Shown: positions 1 to 9,225, counted from the first letter of the stretch. The stretch is 61,774 bases of DNA from Pseudomonas sp. RIT-PI-r (GCF_001297015.1 NZ_LIGE01000027.1:1-61774), one strand, 5' to 3'. The notes: generated from the sequence alone by a model not told the origin. Program-made: numbers and translations.

Positions 1-29
1 GCTCCAGATCTCTCTGCAGCGGGAGGCGA

Positions 30-57
30 ATTCTACAGCGTTACACGCTGCTGTCAA
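30..57 (-). promoter_or_regulatory. rRNA-type promoter P2 (minus strand)
   Basis: On the minus strand a -35 box TTGACA (52-57) is followed after 16 bases by TAGAAT (30-35) and a GC-rich discriminator (TCGCCTCCCGC). Consensus boxes with a short 16-base spacer and GC-rich start region are typical of stable-RNA promoters. It points off the left edge, away from tyrS. That a ribosomal RNA operon lies just outside the window is inference. Confidence 0.6.
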
Positions 58-176
58 CACCTCTTTTTCAACTTCCTTTCTGGCTTCGATGAACTGAAGC
101 AACCTGCTGCCGAAACCTACATAACTCTTTGAATCTCAAGGAGTTTTCCGTTTCGACTGCGCCGGAAGTGGGGCGA

Positions 177-204
177 ATTATAGACATCTAAAATTCGCCG
201 TCAA
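177..204 (-). promoter_or_regulatory. rRNA-type promoter P1 (minus strand)
   Basis: On the minus strand TTGACG (199-204), a 16-base spacer and a perfect TATAAT (177-182) are followed by the GC-rich stretch TCGCCCC. It lies about 147 bases upstream of a second promoter of the same design (30-57). Tandem strong promoters with GC-rich discriminators are the usual arrangement before bacterial rrn operons. The transcribed gene is outside the window. Confidence 0.65.
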
Positions 205-219
205 CCCCTATTTTCAGTT

Positions 220-1419
220 TTACTCGGATTTCAGCGCAATCCGCGCAAACGCCTTCTTGCCCGCCTGACAGACGTGGGTCGCGCCCAGTACATATATAAA
301 GGAACGATCAACCACCTGACCATCAACGCGCACACCGCCAGACGCCAACAGGTCGCGCGCAGCAGCCGAGTTCTTTACCAGGCCCGCCTTATTAAGAACG
401 GCCGCAATCGGCATATCTTCCGAAGAAGCCAGCTCGATCTCTGGCAGATCTTCCGGCAGCTCGCCATCCTTCATGCGATTGCCCGCCGCGCGATGAGCAC
501 TGGCCGCAGCCTCCTCACCATGGAAACGCGCAACGATTTCTTCCGCCAGCTTGATTTTGACGTCGCGCGGATTGGCACCCGCCTCAACTTCAGCGCGCAG
601 CGCATTGATCTCATCCATCGAGCGGAAGCTGAGCAGCTCGAAGTAACGCCACATCAATGCATCAGGAATCGAAACCAGCTTGCTGTACATGACACCCGGC
701 GCTTCCTGAATGCCGACATAGTTGCCCAACGACTTGGACATCTTCTTCACACCATCCAGCCCCTCAAGCAACGGCATGGTCAGAATGCACTGAGCCTCTT
801 GACCATAACCACGCTGCAGCTCGCGCCCCATCAGCAAGTTGAACTTCTGATCAGTACCACCCAACTCCACGTCCGCACGCAGAGCCACCGAGTCATAACC
901 CTGAACCAGCGGATACAGAAACTCGTGAATAGCGATTGGCTGATTAGTGGTGTAGCGCTTGTCGAAGTCATCGCGCTCAAGCATGCGAGCGACGGTGTAT
1001 TGCGAAGTCAGGCGAATGAAGTCCGCCGGCCCCATCTGATCCATCCAGGTGGAGTTGAACGCCACTTCGGTTTTCGCCGGGTCGAGAATTTTGAACACCT
1101 GAGTTTTATACGTTTCGGCGTTTTCCAGAACCTGCTCGCGAGTCAGCGGCGGACGCGTGGCGCTCTTGCCGCTCGGATCACCGATCATCCCGGTGAAGTC
1201 ACCTATAAGGAAGATCACCTGATGCCCCAGCTCCTGGAACTGGCGCAGCTTGTTAATAAGCACTGTGTGACCCAGGTGCAGATCCGGAGCGGTCGGGTCA
1301 AAACCAGCCTTGATACGCAGCGGCTGGCCGCGCTTGAGCTTCTCGATCAGCTCGGACTCGACCAATAGTTCTTCCGCACCACGTTTAATCAGCGCTAGCT
1401 GCTCTTCAACCGACTTCAT
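220..1419 (-). CDS. tyrS: tyrosine--tRNA ligase
   Basis: Class I tyrosyl-tRNA synthetase, charging tRNA-Tyr in the cytoplasm. The 399-residue product has the HIGH-type motif HLGH at residues 48-51, KMSKS at 226-230 and an S4-type RNA-binding tail near the C-terminus (GGVRVDG). I start at the ATG at 1419, where the typical family N-terminus MKSVEEQ begins. An in-frame start 57 bases upstream would add an atypical extension. It is transcribed divergently from the M23 peptidase gene. No clear terminator follows; the next signals downstream are the two rRNA-type promoters. Confidence 0.97.
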   Translation of the reverse strand: MKSVEEQLALIKRGAEELLVESELIEKLKRGQPLRIKAGFDPTAPDLHLGHTVLINKLRQFQELGHQVIFLIGDFTGMIGDPSGKSATRPPLTREQVLENAETYKTQVFKILDPAKTEVAFNSTWMDQMGPADFIRLTSQYTVARMLERDDFDKRYTTNQPIAIHEFLYPLVQGYDSVALRADVELGGTDQKFNLLMGRELQRGYGQEAQCILTMPLLEGLDGVKKMSKSLGNYVGIQEAPGVMYSKLVSIPDALMWRYFELLSFRSMDEINALRAEVEAGANPRDVKIKLAEEIVARFHGEEAAASAHRAAGNRMKDGELPEDLPEIELASSEDMPIAAVLNKAGLVKNSAAARDLLASGGVRVDGQVVDRSFIYVLGATHVCQAGKKAFARIALKSE

Positions 1420-1454
1420 AACAGACCCGCAAGGCTCAGATTCAAAGGGAACCA

Positions 1455-1482
1455 ACCATACAAGATCGCGCACCAATTACAA
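1455..1482 (-). promoter_or_regulatory. candidate tyrS promoter
   Basis: Minus-strand TTGTAA (1477-1482), 16-base spacer, TATGGT (1455-1460), about 36 bases upstream of the tyrS ATG. It is a moderate match to sigma-70 and was found by eye only. Confidence 0.4.
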
Positions 1483-1632
1483 GTTTTGCCCGGCGCACGG
1501 ACACCAATCCACAGACGCGATGTCTGCAGACTTGCTTCAGAGATGATTTGGTTATATTTTATACAGTTATTTCATCTTCATCATGTCATTCATCTTTTCC
1601 AATTCATCATTTTTCAAAGTCAAAAATTACTT

Positions 1633-3057
1633 ATGACCACAGAACCGTCTAAAGCGCCCCCGCTTTACCCAAAGACCCACCTGCTTGCTGCAAGTGGAAT
1701 CGCCGCCCTTCTTAGCCTGGCTCTCCTGGTATTCCCTTCCAGTGATGTTGAAGCCAAAAAGACGACCCTGAGCCTTGAACTGGAAAGTCCTGCTGAACAA
1801 CTGACACAAGATCAAGACGCCGCTGACGCAGCTCAAGCCACAAATGAGCCAGTAGCTTCACCGTTCGCCCAGATCGAAAACAGCGACGAAAATACCCCGC
1901 AAACTGCTGAAACCGAGCCCGCACCTGCGCCGGCAACGGAAAAAGCAAGGGCTCCCGGTCACCGCGAAGTCGTTGTCGCCAAGGGCGACACACTGTCCAC
2001 CCTGTTCGAAAAGGTCGGCCTCCCAGCCGCTTCCGTGCACGAAGTGCTGGCCAGCGATAAACAAGCCAAACAGTTCAGCCAACTCAAACACGGCCAGAAA
2101 CTCGAATTCGAATTGAGCCCGGAAGGCCAACTGACCAGCCTTCACAGCAAGGTCAGTGACGTCGAAACCATCACTCTCACCAAGAATGACAAGGGCTACG
2201 CCTTCAACCGGGTCACGGCAAAACCTACCGTTCGCACCGCTTATGTCCACGGCGTGATCAATAGCTCGCTCTCCCAATCCGCCGCCCGCGCAGGCCTGTC
2301 TCACAGCCTGACCATGGATATGGCCAGCGTCTTCGGCTATGACGTCGACTTCGCGCAGGACATCCGCCAGGGCGACGAATTCGATGTGATCTACGAACAG
2401 AAAGTGGTCAACGGCAAGTCGGTCGGCAACGGCCCGATCCTGTCCGCCCGTTTTACCAACCGCGGCAAGACCTACACCGCTGTGCGTTACACCAACAAAC
2501 AAGGCAACAGCAGCTATTACACGGCTGACGGCAACAGCATGCGTAAAGCGTTCATCCGTACTCCGGTGGACTTCGCCCGCATCAGCTCGAAGTTCTCCAT
2601 GGGCCGCAAGCACCCGATCCTTAACAAGATCCGCGCTCACAAAGGCGTCGATTACGCTGCGCCCCGCGGCACACCCATCAAGGCTGCCGGCGACGGCAAA
2701 GTCTTGTTGGCGGGCCGCCGTGGTGGCTACGGCAACACCGTGATCATTCAGCACGGAAACACTTACCGTACGCTTTATGGCCACATGCAAGGTTTCGCCA
2801 AAGGCGTGAAAACCGGCGGCACCGTCAAGCAAGGCCAGGTGATCGGCTACATTGGCACCACCGGTCTTTCCACCGGCCCGCACTTGCATTATGAGTTCCA
2901 GGTCAACGGCGTTCACGTAGACCCACTGGGTCAGAAGCTGCCAATGGCCGATCCAATCGCCAAAGCCGAACGCGCTCGCTTCCTGGCGCAGAGCCAACCG
3001 CTGATGGCGCGCATGGATCAAGAGAAGGCCACCATGCTGGCCTCGAGCAAGCGTTAA
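1633..3057 (+). CDS. M23 family murein DD-endopeptidase (MepM-like)
   Basis: Zinc peptidase likely to cut peptide cross-links in peptidoglycan, secreted or anchored in the inner membrane. The 474-residue product has an N-terminal hydrophobic segment (about 16-35), an acidic Ala/Glu/Pro-rich linker, a LysM/OapA-like region near 115-150 (VVVAKGDTLSTLF) and a C-terminal M23 domain. Its metal ligands are visible as HKGVD (H336, D340) and HLHYE (417-421). The ATG at 1633 is preferred over an upstream in-frame start because the hydrophobic segment then sits properly near the N-terminus. Only three bases separate it from anmK, so the two are probably cotranscribed. Confidence 0.9.
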   Translation: MTTEPSKAPPLYPKTHLLAASGIAALLSLALLVFPSSDVEAKKTTLSLELESPAEQLTQDQDAADAAQATNEPVASPFAQIENSDENTPQTAETEPAPAPATEKARAPGHREVVVAKGDTLSTLFEKVGLPAASVHEVLASDKQAKQFSQLKHGQKLEFELSPEGQLTSLHSKVSDVETITLTKNDKGYAFNRVTAKPTVRTAYVHGVINSSLSQSAARAGLSHSLTMDMASVFGYDVDFAQDIRQGDEFDVIYEQKVVNGKSVGNGPILSARFTNRGKTYTAVRYTNKQGNSSYYTADGNSMRKAFIRTPVDFARISSKFSMGRKHPILNKIRAHKGVDYAAPRGTPIKAAGDGKVLLAGRRGGYGNTVIIQHGNTYRTLYGHMQGFAKGVKTGGTVKQGQVIGYIGTTGLSTGPHLHYEFQVNGVHVDPLGQKLPMADPIAKAERARFLAQSQPLMARMDQEKATMLASSKR

Positions 3058-3060
3058 GCC

Positions 3061-4152
3061 ATGGCCCGGTATATCGGTGTGATGTCCGGAACCAGTCTCG
3101 ACGGTCTGGACATTGCTCTGATCGAACAGACCCAGGCGATCAAACTGGTCGCCACGCACTACATTCCCATGCCTGCTTCCCTTCGCGCCGAGCTCCTTGG
3201 CTTGTGCGCCAGCGGCCCGGACGAAATCGCCCGCTCGGCGATTGCCCAGCATCACTGGGTGAAACTCGCCGCGCAGGGTATTCACACCCTCCTTGATCAG
3301 CAGCAACTCAAACCTGAAGATATACGGGCGATCGGCAGCCATGGCCAGACCATTCGCCACGAACCGGCGCGCGGCTTCACCGTGCAGATCGGCAACCCTG
3401 CTCTGCTCACCGAGTTGACCGGCATCACCGTAGTCAGCGACTTTCGCAGCCGCGATGTCGCTGCCGGCGGTCAGGGTGCACCTCTGGTTCCCGCCTTCCA
3501 TGAGGCGTTGTTTGAAGAGAGTACCGGCAATCAGGCAGTCTTGAATGTCGGCGGTTTCAGCAATCTGAGTCTGATAGAGCCGACCAGGCCTGTAGCCGGT
3601 TTCGACTGCGGCCCGGGGAATGTTCTGATGGATGCCTGGATTCAGCAGCAACGCGGCGAAAACTATGATCGCAATGGAGACTGGGCAAAGTCAGGCTCTG
3701 TTGAGCCAACCCTATTGAAGGCATTGCTCAGCGATCCATTCTTCGTCACCAAAGGCCCGAAAAGCACCGGCCGCGAAGTATTCAACCTGTCGTGGCTGGA
3801 ACAACACCTGTCCCATCTGCCAGCCTTCGCAGCGGAAAACGTACAGGCCACGCTGCTTGAGCTGACGGCCCTGACCATCGTCGAGTCGCTGCAAAGCGCA
3901 CAGGGCGACACGCAGGAGCTGCTGGTTTGTGGCGGCGGCGCACACAACGCCACACTGATGAAACGCCTGGCCCAGTTGCTGCCCAACACAACGGTTGCCA
4001 GCACCGCGACCCACGGCGTTGATCCGGACTGGGTCGAAGCCATGGCCTTCGCCTGGCTTGCCCATTGCTGCCTTGAAGGCATCGCCGCCAACCGGCCAAG
4101 CGTCACAGGCGCCAAAGGTCTTCGCGTACTCGGCGCCATCTACCCCAACTGA
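3061..4152 (+). CDS. anmK: anhydro-N-acetylmuramic acid kinase
   Basis: Opens and phosphorylates 1,6-anhydro-MurNAc from cell-wall turnover to give MurNAc-6-phosphate. The 363-residue product begins with the characteristic GVMSGTSLDGLD nucleotide-binding motif and carries GSHGQTIRH and FDCGPGN further on, all standard for AnmK. It follows the murein endopeptidase gene by three bases, so turnover and recycling functions are paired. A strong bidirectional terminator follows. The other Pseudomonas MurNAc recycling genes amgK and murU are about 30 kb away in this window. Confidence 0.96.
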   Translation: MARYIGVMSGTSLDGLDIALIEQTQAIKLVATHYIPMPASLRAELLGLCASGPDEIARSAIAQHHWVKLAAQGIHTLLDQQQLKPEDIRAIGSHGQTIRHEPARGFTVQIGNPALLTELTGITVVSDFRSRDVAAGGQGAPLVPAFHEALFEESTGNQAVLNVGGFSNLSLIEPTRPVAGFDCGPGNVLMDAWIQQQRGENYDRNGDWAKSGSVEPTLLKALLSDPFFVTKGPKSTGREVFNLSWLEQHLSHLPAFAAENVQATLLELTALTIVESLQSAQGDTQELLVCGGGAHNATLMKRLAQLLPNTTVASTATHGVDPDWVEAMAFAWLAHCCLEGIAANRPSVTGAKGLRVLGAIYPN

Positions 4153-4170
4153 ATAAAACGCGAGCAACAA

Positions 4171-4206
4171 AAAACGCCGCAGAACCGTAAGGCTCTGCGG
4201 CGTTTT
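4171..4206. terminator. bidirectional rho-independent terminator, anmK/erpA
   Basis: A 13-bp perfect stem (4171-4183 with 4194-4206; AAAACGCCGCAGA and its complement), with A and T runs on either side. It lies between the convergent anmK and erpA genes and can serve both strands. Confidence 0.9.
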
Positions 4207-4227
4207 GTTGTCTGTAGCGAAAAACGA

Positions 4228-4578
4228 TCAGATCGAGAACGACGACCCGCAACCACACGTGGTGGTGGCGTTCGGGTTCTTGATCACGAATCGCGAACCT
4301 TCCAGACCTTCCTGGTAATCCACTTCAGCACCGGCCAGGTACTGGAAGCTCATCGGATCAACCACCAGACTCACACCTTCGCGCTCGACAATGGTGTCGT
4401 CATCGGCCACATCTTCATCGAAGGTGAAACCGTACTGAAAACCTGAACAACCGCCGCCCGTAACGAATACGCGCAGCTTCAAGCGATCATTCCCCTCTTC
4501 ATCGACCAGGCTCTTCACCTTGTGCGCGGCACCGTGGGTGAATTGCAAAGCCGTGGGGGTGAAGGATTCGACGCTCAT
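4228..4578 (-). CDS. erpA: iron-sulfur cluster insertion protein ErpA
   Basis: A-type Fe-S carrier that delivers clusters to apoproteins. The 116-residue product has the family's three cluster-binding cysteines, C44 in [11 protein letters not shown] and C108/C110 in [10 protein letters not shown], and normal length. It is a single-gene unit with a good minus-strand promoter upstream (4626-4655), a terminator downstream shared with anmK, and another terminator separating it from argC. Confidence 0.96.
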
Positions 4579-4625
4579 GCTGACTATCTCCCGGCGTTAC
4601 GCCGCCATAATGCGTGATGACGGGC

Positions 4626-4655
4626 ATTATCCGCTTGTCCTAGAAAATCGGTCAA
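4626..4655 (-). promoter_or_regulatory. erpA promoter
   Basis: Minus strand TTGACC (4650-4655), 18-base spacer, GATAAT (4626-4631), about 48 bases upstream of the erpA ATG. Good sigma-70 match. Confidence 0.6.
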
Positions 4656-4701
4656 CTATTGTTACGGTATATCAATAAACCCGATGAGCTGCTCAGCATG
4701 C

Positions 4702-4728
4702 AAAAAGGCCCGTTCAACGGGCCTTTTT
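4702..4728. terminator. rho-independent terminator after argC
   Basis: AAAAAGGCCCGTT pairs with its complement ending in TTTTT across a very short loop. It lies 18 bases past the argC stop codon on the minus strand and can also act on the plus strand. Confidence 0.85.
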
Positions 4729-4746
4729 ACTGTGCAGCTTAAAGTG

Positions 4747-5781
4747 TTACGGCAACATACCAGCGTGGGACAGGCCGAAGCGCTCGTCCAGCCCGAACAG
4801 GATGTTCATGTTCTGCACCGCCTGACCCGAGGCGCCTTTGACCAGATTGTCGATCACTGACAGCACTACAACCAGATCCCCATCCTGTGGACGGTGAACG
4901 GCGATACGGCACACGTTGGCGCCACGTACGCTACGGGTTTCCGGATGACTGCCGGCAGGCATCACGTCGACGAACGGTTCGTTGGCATAACGCTTTTCAA
5001 ACAGAGCCTGCAGATCTACCGAGCGATCGACCACGGTCGCATAGAGCGTGGAATGAATGCCACGAATCATCGGAGTCAGGTGCGGAACGAAGGTCAGGCC
5101 AACGTCCTTACCTGCGGCACGACGCAAACCCTGGCGAATTTCCGGCAGGTGACGGTGACCTTTTACCGCGTAAGCCTTCATGCTTTCCGAAGTCTCAGAG
5201 TACAACGAGCCTACAGCCGCACCGCGACCGGCACCGCTGACACCGGATTTGCAGTCGGCAATCAAACGCGAAGCATCCGCCAGACCAGCCTCAAGCAGCG
5301 GCAGGAAACCCAGCTGCGTAGCGGTTGGATAGCAACCCGGCACGGCGATCAGACGCGCTTTCTTGATCTGCTCGCGATTGACTTCCGGCAGACCGTAGAC
5401 CGCCTCATCCAGCAGCTCAGGCGCGCCGTGCGGCTGACCGTACCACTTGGCCCATTCTTCGGCGTCTTGCAGACGGAAGTCTGCCGACAGGTCGATGACT
5501 TTGGTGCCCGCCGCCAGCAGTTCGCCCGCCAGTGCGTGAGCCACACCGTGTGGCGTGGCGAAGAACACCACGTCGCAAGCGCCGAGGGTTTTGATGTCCG
5601 GCACACTGAAAGCCAGGCCGTCATAGTGACCGCGCAGGTTCGGGTACATGTCAGCCACGGCCAGACCTGCCTCGGATCGGGAAGTGATCACAACCACTTC
5701 TGCCTGCGGATGTTGCGCCAACAGACGCAGCAGTTCGACACCGGTGTAACCCGTGCCGCCGACGATACCGACCTTGACCAT
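4747..5781 (-). CDS. argC: N-acetyl-gamma-glutamyl-phosphate reductase
   Basis: Third step of arginine synthesis: NADPH-dependent reduction of N-acetylglutamyl phosphate to the semialdehyde. The 344-residue product has the NADP motif GGTGYTG at residues 8-14 and the catalytic cysteine C150 in VPGCYPT. The ATG at 5781 gives the standard MVKVGIVGG start; a longer in-frame start at 5853 is not needed. It is divergent from hemJ across about 135 bases and closed by a terminator at 4702-4728. Confidence 0.96.
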   Translation of the reverse strand: MVKVGIVGGTGYTGVELLRLLAQHPQAEVVVITSRSEAGLAVADMYPNLRGHYDGLAFSVPDIKTLGACDVVFFATPHGVAHALAGELLAAGTKVIDLSADFRLQDAEEWAKWYGQPHGAPELLDEAVYGLPEVNREQIKKARLIAVPGCYPTATQLGFLPLLEAGLADASRLIADCKSGVSGAGRGAAVGSLYSETSESMKAYAVKGHRHLPEIRQGLRRAAGKDVGLTFVPHLTPMIRGIHSTLYATVVDRSVDLQALFEKRYANEPFVDVMPAGSHPETRSVRGANVCRIAVHRPQDGDLVVVLSVIDNLVKGASGQAVQNMNILFGLDERFGLSHAGMLP

Positions 5782-5916
5782 AAACCTGCCCTCAACGAAC
5801 CCACTGGAAAGCCGTCGATAATAGGGGCCGCGCGCCCCTGCGACAACCGTCAAGGTGACGTGCGGGCGCTCAAGCCTCTACTATCCGGCTTACCGTGATT
5901 AAGGAAATAACTAAAA

Positions 5917-6345
5917 ATGCTCTATCTATGGATCAAGGCTTTCCACATTGTCAGCATCGTTTGCTGGTTTGCCGGACTGTTCTACTTGCCGCGACTGTTC
6001 GTGTATCACGCGCAAAGCGAAGACTCGATCAGCAAGGAACGCTTCAGCGTCATGGAGCGCAAGTTGTATCGCGGCATCATGGGCCCGGCGATGATCGCTA
6101 CGCTGATCTTCGGTGGCTGGCTGATTTACCTCAATCCGACCATCTTCAGCATGGGTGGCTGGATTCACGCCAAACTGACCCTCGTCGTCTTGTTGATCGG
6201 CTATCACCATATGTGCGGCGCGCAGGTAAAACGTTTTGCCCGTGGCGAAAACACCCGCAGCCATGTCTTTTATCGCTGGTTCAATGAAGTCCCGGTTCTG
6301 ATATTGCTGGCTATCGTAATTCTGGTCGTGGTCAAGCCGTTCTAA
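5917..6345 (+). CDS. hemJ: protoporphyrinogen oxidase HemJ
   Basis: Inner-membrane enzyme oxidising protoporphyrinogen IX to protoporphyrin IX in heme synthesis. The 142-residue product is strongly hydrophobic with about four membrane segments and the conserved N-terminal pattern KAFHIVSIVCWFAGLFYLPR, including the key histidine H10. Length and sequence match the HemJ (UPF0093) family closely. It is divergent from argC, and the next gene starts 33 bases downstream. Confidence 0.93.
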   Translation: MLYLWIKAFHIVSIVCWFAGLFYLPRLFVYHAQSEDSISKERFSVMERKLYRGIMGPAMIATLIFGGWLIYLNPTIFSMGGWIHAKLTLVVLLIGYHHMCGAQVKRFARGENTRSHVFYRWFNEVPVLILLAIVILVVVKPF

Positions 6346-6378
6346 CTTCAACAAGTACAGATCTCTGGGGTGTTCATC

Positions 6379-7347
6379 ATGTCGCTGCCCGCTCTGCTCG
6401 AACAACGTTTGCGTTTGCCTGTAGTTGCAGCGCCGATGTTTCTGATTTCCAACCCCGAGTTAGTGCTCGCCTGTTGCCGCAACGGCGTGGTTGGCAGCTT
6501 TCCGGCACTTAACCAGCGCGAAAGCAGCGGCTTCAAAGCCTGGCTGGAACAGATCGAAGCGGGACTGGCGACACTGGACAACCCGGCGCCGTACGCGGTG
6601 AACCTGATCGTTCATAACAGCAACCCACGCTTGCAGGCGGATTTGAACATTTGCGTCGAGCATAAAGTCCCCATCGTCATTACCAGCCTCGGGGCGGTGA
6701 AGGAGTTGGTCGATGCCGTGCACAGCTATGGTGGCCTGGTCTTCCACGACGTCACCACTCGGCGACATGCCGAGAAAGCCGCCGAAGCCGGTGTCGATGG
6801 ATTGATCGCCGTTGCCGCCGGCGCAGGTGGCCATGCCGGCACCTGGAGCCCGTTTGCACTGATCGCCGAGATCCGTCAGTTCTTCGACAAGACACTGTTG
6901 CTTGCAGGATGTTTGAACCACGGCCACGAGATTCTCGCCGCACAGCTGCTTGGCGCGGATCTGGCCTACTTCGGCACGCGATTCATCGGCACCACGCAAA
7001 GCCATGCGCCTGACGCCTACAAGGAGATGCTGCTGACAGCCAAGGCTGCGGACATCATCCATACCCCAGCGGTGTCGGGCGTTCCGGCCAGTTTCATGCG
7101 CCAGAGCCTGGAGGCGGCCGGTTTCGACATGGCAACTCTGCAAGGCAAAGGCGAGGTGAATTTCGGCGACAAACTCAAACCGGTCAGCGACGAAGCCAAA
7201 GCCTGGAAGACCGTATGGTCTGCCGGCCAAGGCGTCGGGCAGATCGACGACCTGCCAAGCGTCGATCAGTTGATCGCTCGCCTTGACGCTGAATACCGGC
7301 AGGCCCAGCAACACGCAGCGCAACTGCCACGACGCTGGCCACGTTAA
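6379..7347 (+). CDS. nitronate monooxygenase family flavoprotein
   Basis: FMN-dependent TIM-barrel oxidoreductase of the nitronate monooxygenase/2-nitropropane dioxygenase family, cytoplasmic. The 322-residue product has the early LPVVAAPMFLIS barrel strand, the phosphate-binding AAGAGGHAGT motif and an active-site-region GTRFIGT. The ATG at 6379 is chosen over the GTG at 6370 because a GGGGTG ribosome-binding site sits six bases before it. The physiological substrate cannot be read from sequence; detoxification of propionate-3-nitronate is the known activity of relatives. A short hairpin follows. Confidence 0.88.
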   Translation: MSLPALLEQRLRLPVVAAPMFLISNPELVLACCRNGVVGSFPALNQRESSGFKAWLEQIEAGLATLDNPAPYAVNLIVHNSNPRLQADLNICVEHKVPIVITSLGAVKELVDAVHSYGGLVFHDVTTRRHAEKAAEAGVDGLIAVAAGAGGHAGTWSPFALIAEIRQFFDKTLLLAGCLNHGHEILAAQLLGADLAYFGTRFIGTTQSHAPDAYKEMLLTAKAADIIHTPAVSGVPASFMRQSLEAAGFDMATLQGKGEVNFGDKLKPVSDEAKAWKTVWSAGQGVGQIDDLPSVDQLIARLDAEYRQAQQHAAQLPRRWPR

Positions 7348-7354
7348 AAAATCA

Positions 7355-7377
7355 GGCCAGTCTCTGAAGGACTGGCC
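7355..7377 (+). terminator. weak terminator hairpin
   Basis: GGCCAGTC (7355-7362) pairs with GACTGGCC (7370-7377) across a seven-base loop, followed by only TT. Likely a weak terminator or mRNA 3'-end stabiliser. Confidence 0.5.
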
Positions 7378-7424
7378 TTACACTGACGACCTTTCAATCT
7401 ATTCGCGACAAGGATGCCTCGGCC

Positions 7425-8375
7425 ATGAGCGACACCCGTTACAAGATCGTTTTCGACGGAGCTCTACAGCCCGGTGTCGACATCACCACTGCCAAACTCA
7501 ATCTGGCGAACCTGTTCAAAAGCGAAGTAGCCGCCATCGAGCGACTCTTCAATGGCAGCGTCGTCGCGATCAAGCGCGATCTATCCCACAGCGATGCGCA
7601 GACCTACCTGCAAGCGCTGAACAAGACCGGTATCAATGCCCGCATCGAAACCGAAACCCCCATCGAACTGAATCTGGCGGACGTGCATGAACACGCCGCT
7701 GCCGCGATGGAACCGAGCTCACCGTACGCGCCACCTCGAGCGAACGTCGGCGAAAGCCTGCCTGCGTTCGCTACGCTCAAACCGTTTGGGGTGGAAGGCC
7801 GGATCGGACGTTTACGCTACCTCGCCTGGTCGATGGTACTGACGCTGGTGACCCTGCCGATTATCGGCATCTTTGCGTTGATCGCGCTGGGACTTGTCGG
7901 CGCCGACTCCACCAGCGGCCTGATCATCGGCGGCATCGTCGCGGTCTTCCTGTTTTTGGCACTGCTCATCGTCAGCATCATGTTCAGTGTTCAACGCTTG
8001 CATGATATCGGTTGGTCCGGCTGGCTCTGGTTGCTGACACTGGTACCTTTCGTGGGCAGTTTCTTCCCGTTTGTGGTCATGATCGTACCGGGTAATACCG
8101 TCGCCAACCGCTATGGCCCCCCGCCGCCACCGAACAGCACTGCGGTCAAGGTCCTGTGTTCCCTGTGGATCGTGTTTATCGCCCTGTTTTTCGTCAGCGG
8201 CATCCTCGGCGGAATCTCGGCTATCCAGCAGGAATACGAAAGCAATCTGGAAAGCAGCTACGAAAGCGGCTCGGTGACCACCGACGAAATCGACGTGGAA
8301 GTCGAACCCGCAGCGAATTCCGCCGACGATGCAGCCGAAGCGGCGCAGGCCCCTGTAGACTCTGCGAAAGAATGA
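7425..8375 (+). CDS. DUF805 domain membrane protein
   Basis: Inner-membrane protein of unknown function, 316 residues. Residues 1-90 form a soluble region (MSDTRYKIVFDGALQPG) of a type seen in front of DUF805. The DUF805 domain follows from about 108, with GRIGRLRYLAW and QRLHDIGWSGW, the family signatures, and four hydrophobic segments. The C-terminus is an acidic tail rich in Glu, Asp and Ala. I recognise the domain but not a function. It lies in a run of plus-strand genes with an SDR next. Confidence 0.85.
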   Translation: MSDTRYKIVFDGALQPGVDITTAKLNLANLFKSEVAAIERLFNGSVVAIKRDLSHSDAQTYLQALNKTGINARIETETPIELNLADVHEHAAAAMEPSSPYAPPRANVGESLPAFATLKPFGVEGRIGRLRYLAWSMVLTLVTLPIIGIFALIALGLVGADSTSGLIIGGIVAVFLFLALLIVSIMFSVQRLHDIGWSGWLWLLTLVPFVGSFFPFVVMIVPGNTVANRYGPPPPPNSTAVKVLCSLWIVFIALFFVSGILGGISAIQQEYESNLESSYESGSVTTDEIDVEVEPAANSADDAAEAAQAPVDSAKE

Positions 8376-8436
8376 ACAGCGCTCCCCGCCGTGACACCCG
8401 CGTCGTCGGCGCGGAGCTGTTGCGATGGAGAATTGC

Positions 8437-9225
8437 ATGACCCGTTACGCACTGATCACTGGCGCTTCCAGCGGCATTGGCCTGGCCATGGCTGAAGCGC
8501 TGGCCCGGCGCGGCCGCAGTTTGATTCTTGTGGCTCGACAGCGTGATCAGCTGGAAAGCATTGCGATCGAGTTGACCCAACGTTTTGGTGTCGAGGTGCT
8601 GTTCCGCGCCTGCGACCTGGGCGAACCATTGCGCTTGTCCGGTTTTCTGCTTGAGCTGGAAGAAGGCGACCGGCAGATCGATTTACTGGTGAACTGCGCC
8701 GGCATCGGCACTTGCGGGCCGTTCCTTGCTCAGGACTGGATGACCGAGCAGGATCTGATCGAGGTGAACATCCTCGCCCTCACCCGTCTGTGCCACGCGA
8801 TCGGCAACAGCATGGCGCTGCAGGGTGGCGGGCAGATTCTCAATGTCGCCTCAATGGCCGCGTTCAACCCGGGCCCGTGGATGAGCACTTACTACGCCAG
8901 CAAGGCATATGTTCTGCACTTCTCCGAAGCCTTGCGGGTCGAACTCAAACAGAGTGCGGTGAATGTCTCGGTACTCTGCCCAGGCCCGACCCGTACGGCT
9001 TTTTTCCGCACGGCACAGCTCAACAGCGAAAAACTCAAAGACAGCAAGTTAATGATGAGCCCAGAGGAAGTCGCGCTATACACCGTACGCGCCCTCGACA
9101 AGAACCGCGCGATCATCATCCCGGGGCGACGCAATCGATGGTTCGCCTTCCTGCCCAGATTGGGGTCGCGCTGGCTCAATCGCACCATTGTCGGCATGGT
9201 CAACAAGGCTTACTGCCCGCGCTGA
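8437..9225 (+). CDS. short-chain dehydrogenase/reductase
   Basis: NAD(P)-dependent oxidoreductase of the classical SDR family, 262 residues, cytoplasmic. The cofactor motif TGASSGIG is at residues 8-15 and the catalytic pair lies in YYASK, with the preceding serine in NVASMAAF. The ATG at 8437 has a GGAG ribosome-binding site six bases upstream, whereas the in-frame ATG at 8425 overlaps that site. The substrate is unknown. A hydrophobic C-terminus suggests possible membrane association, as in DltE-like SDRs. Confidence 0.88.
   Translation: MTRYALITGASSGIGLAMAEALARRGRSLILVARQRDQLESIAIELTQRFGVEVLFRACDLGEPLRLSGFLLELEEGDRQIDLLVNCAGIGTCGPFLAQDWMTEQDLIEVNILALTRLCHAIGNSMALQGGGQILNVASMAAFNPGPWMSTYYASKAYVLHFSEALRVELKQSAVNVSVLCPGPTRTAFFRTAQLNSEKLKDSKLMMSPEEVALYTVRALDKNRAIIIPGRRNRWFAFLPRLGSRWLNRTIVGMVNKAYCPR

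Noticed and set aside
1858..3651. 597-codon minus-strand open frame over the M23 peptidase and anmK
   Set aside because: Shadow of two well-supported genes; crosses their boundary and shows no recognisable protein features.
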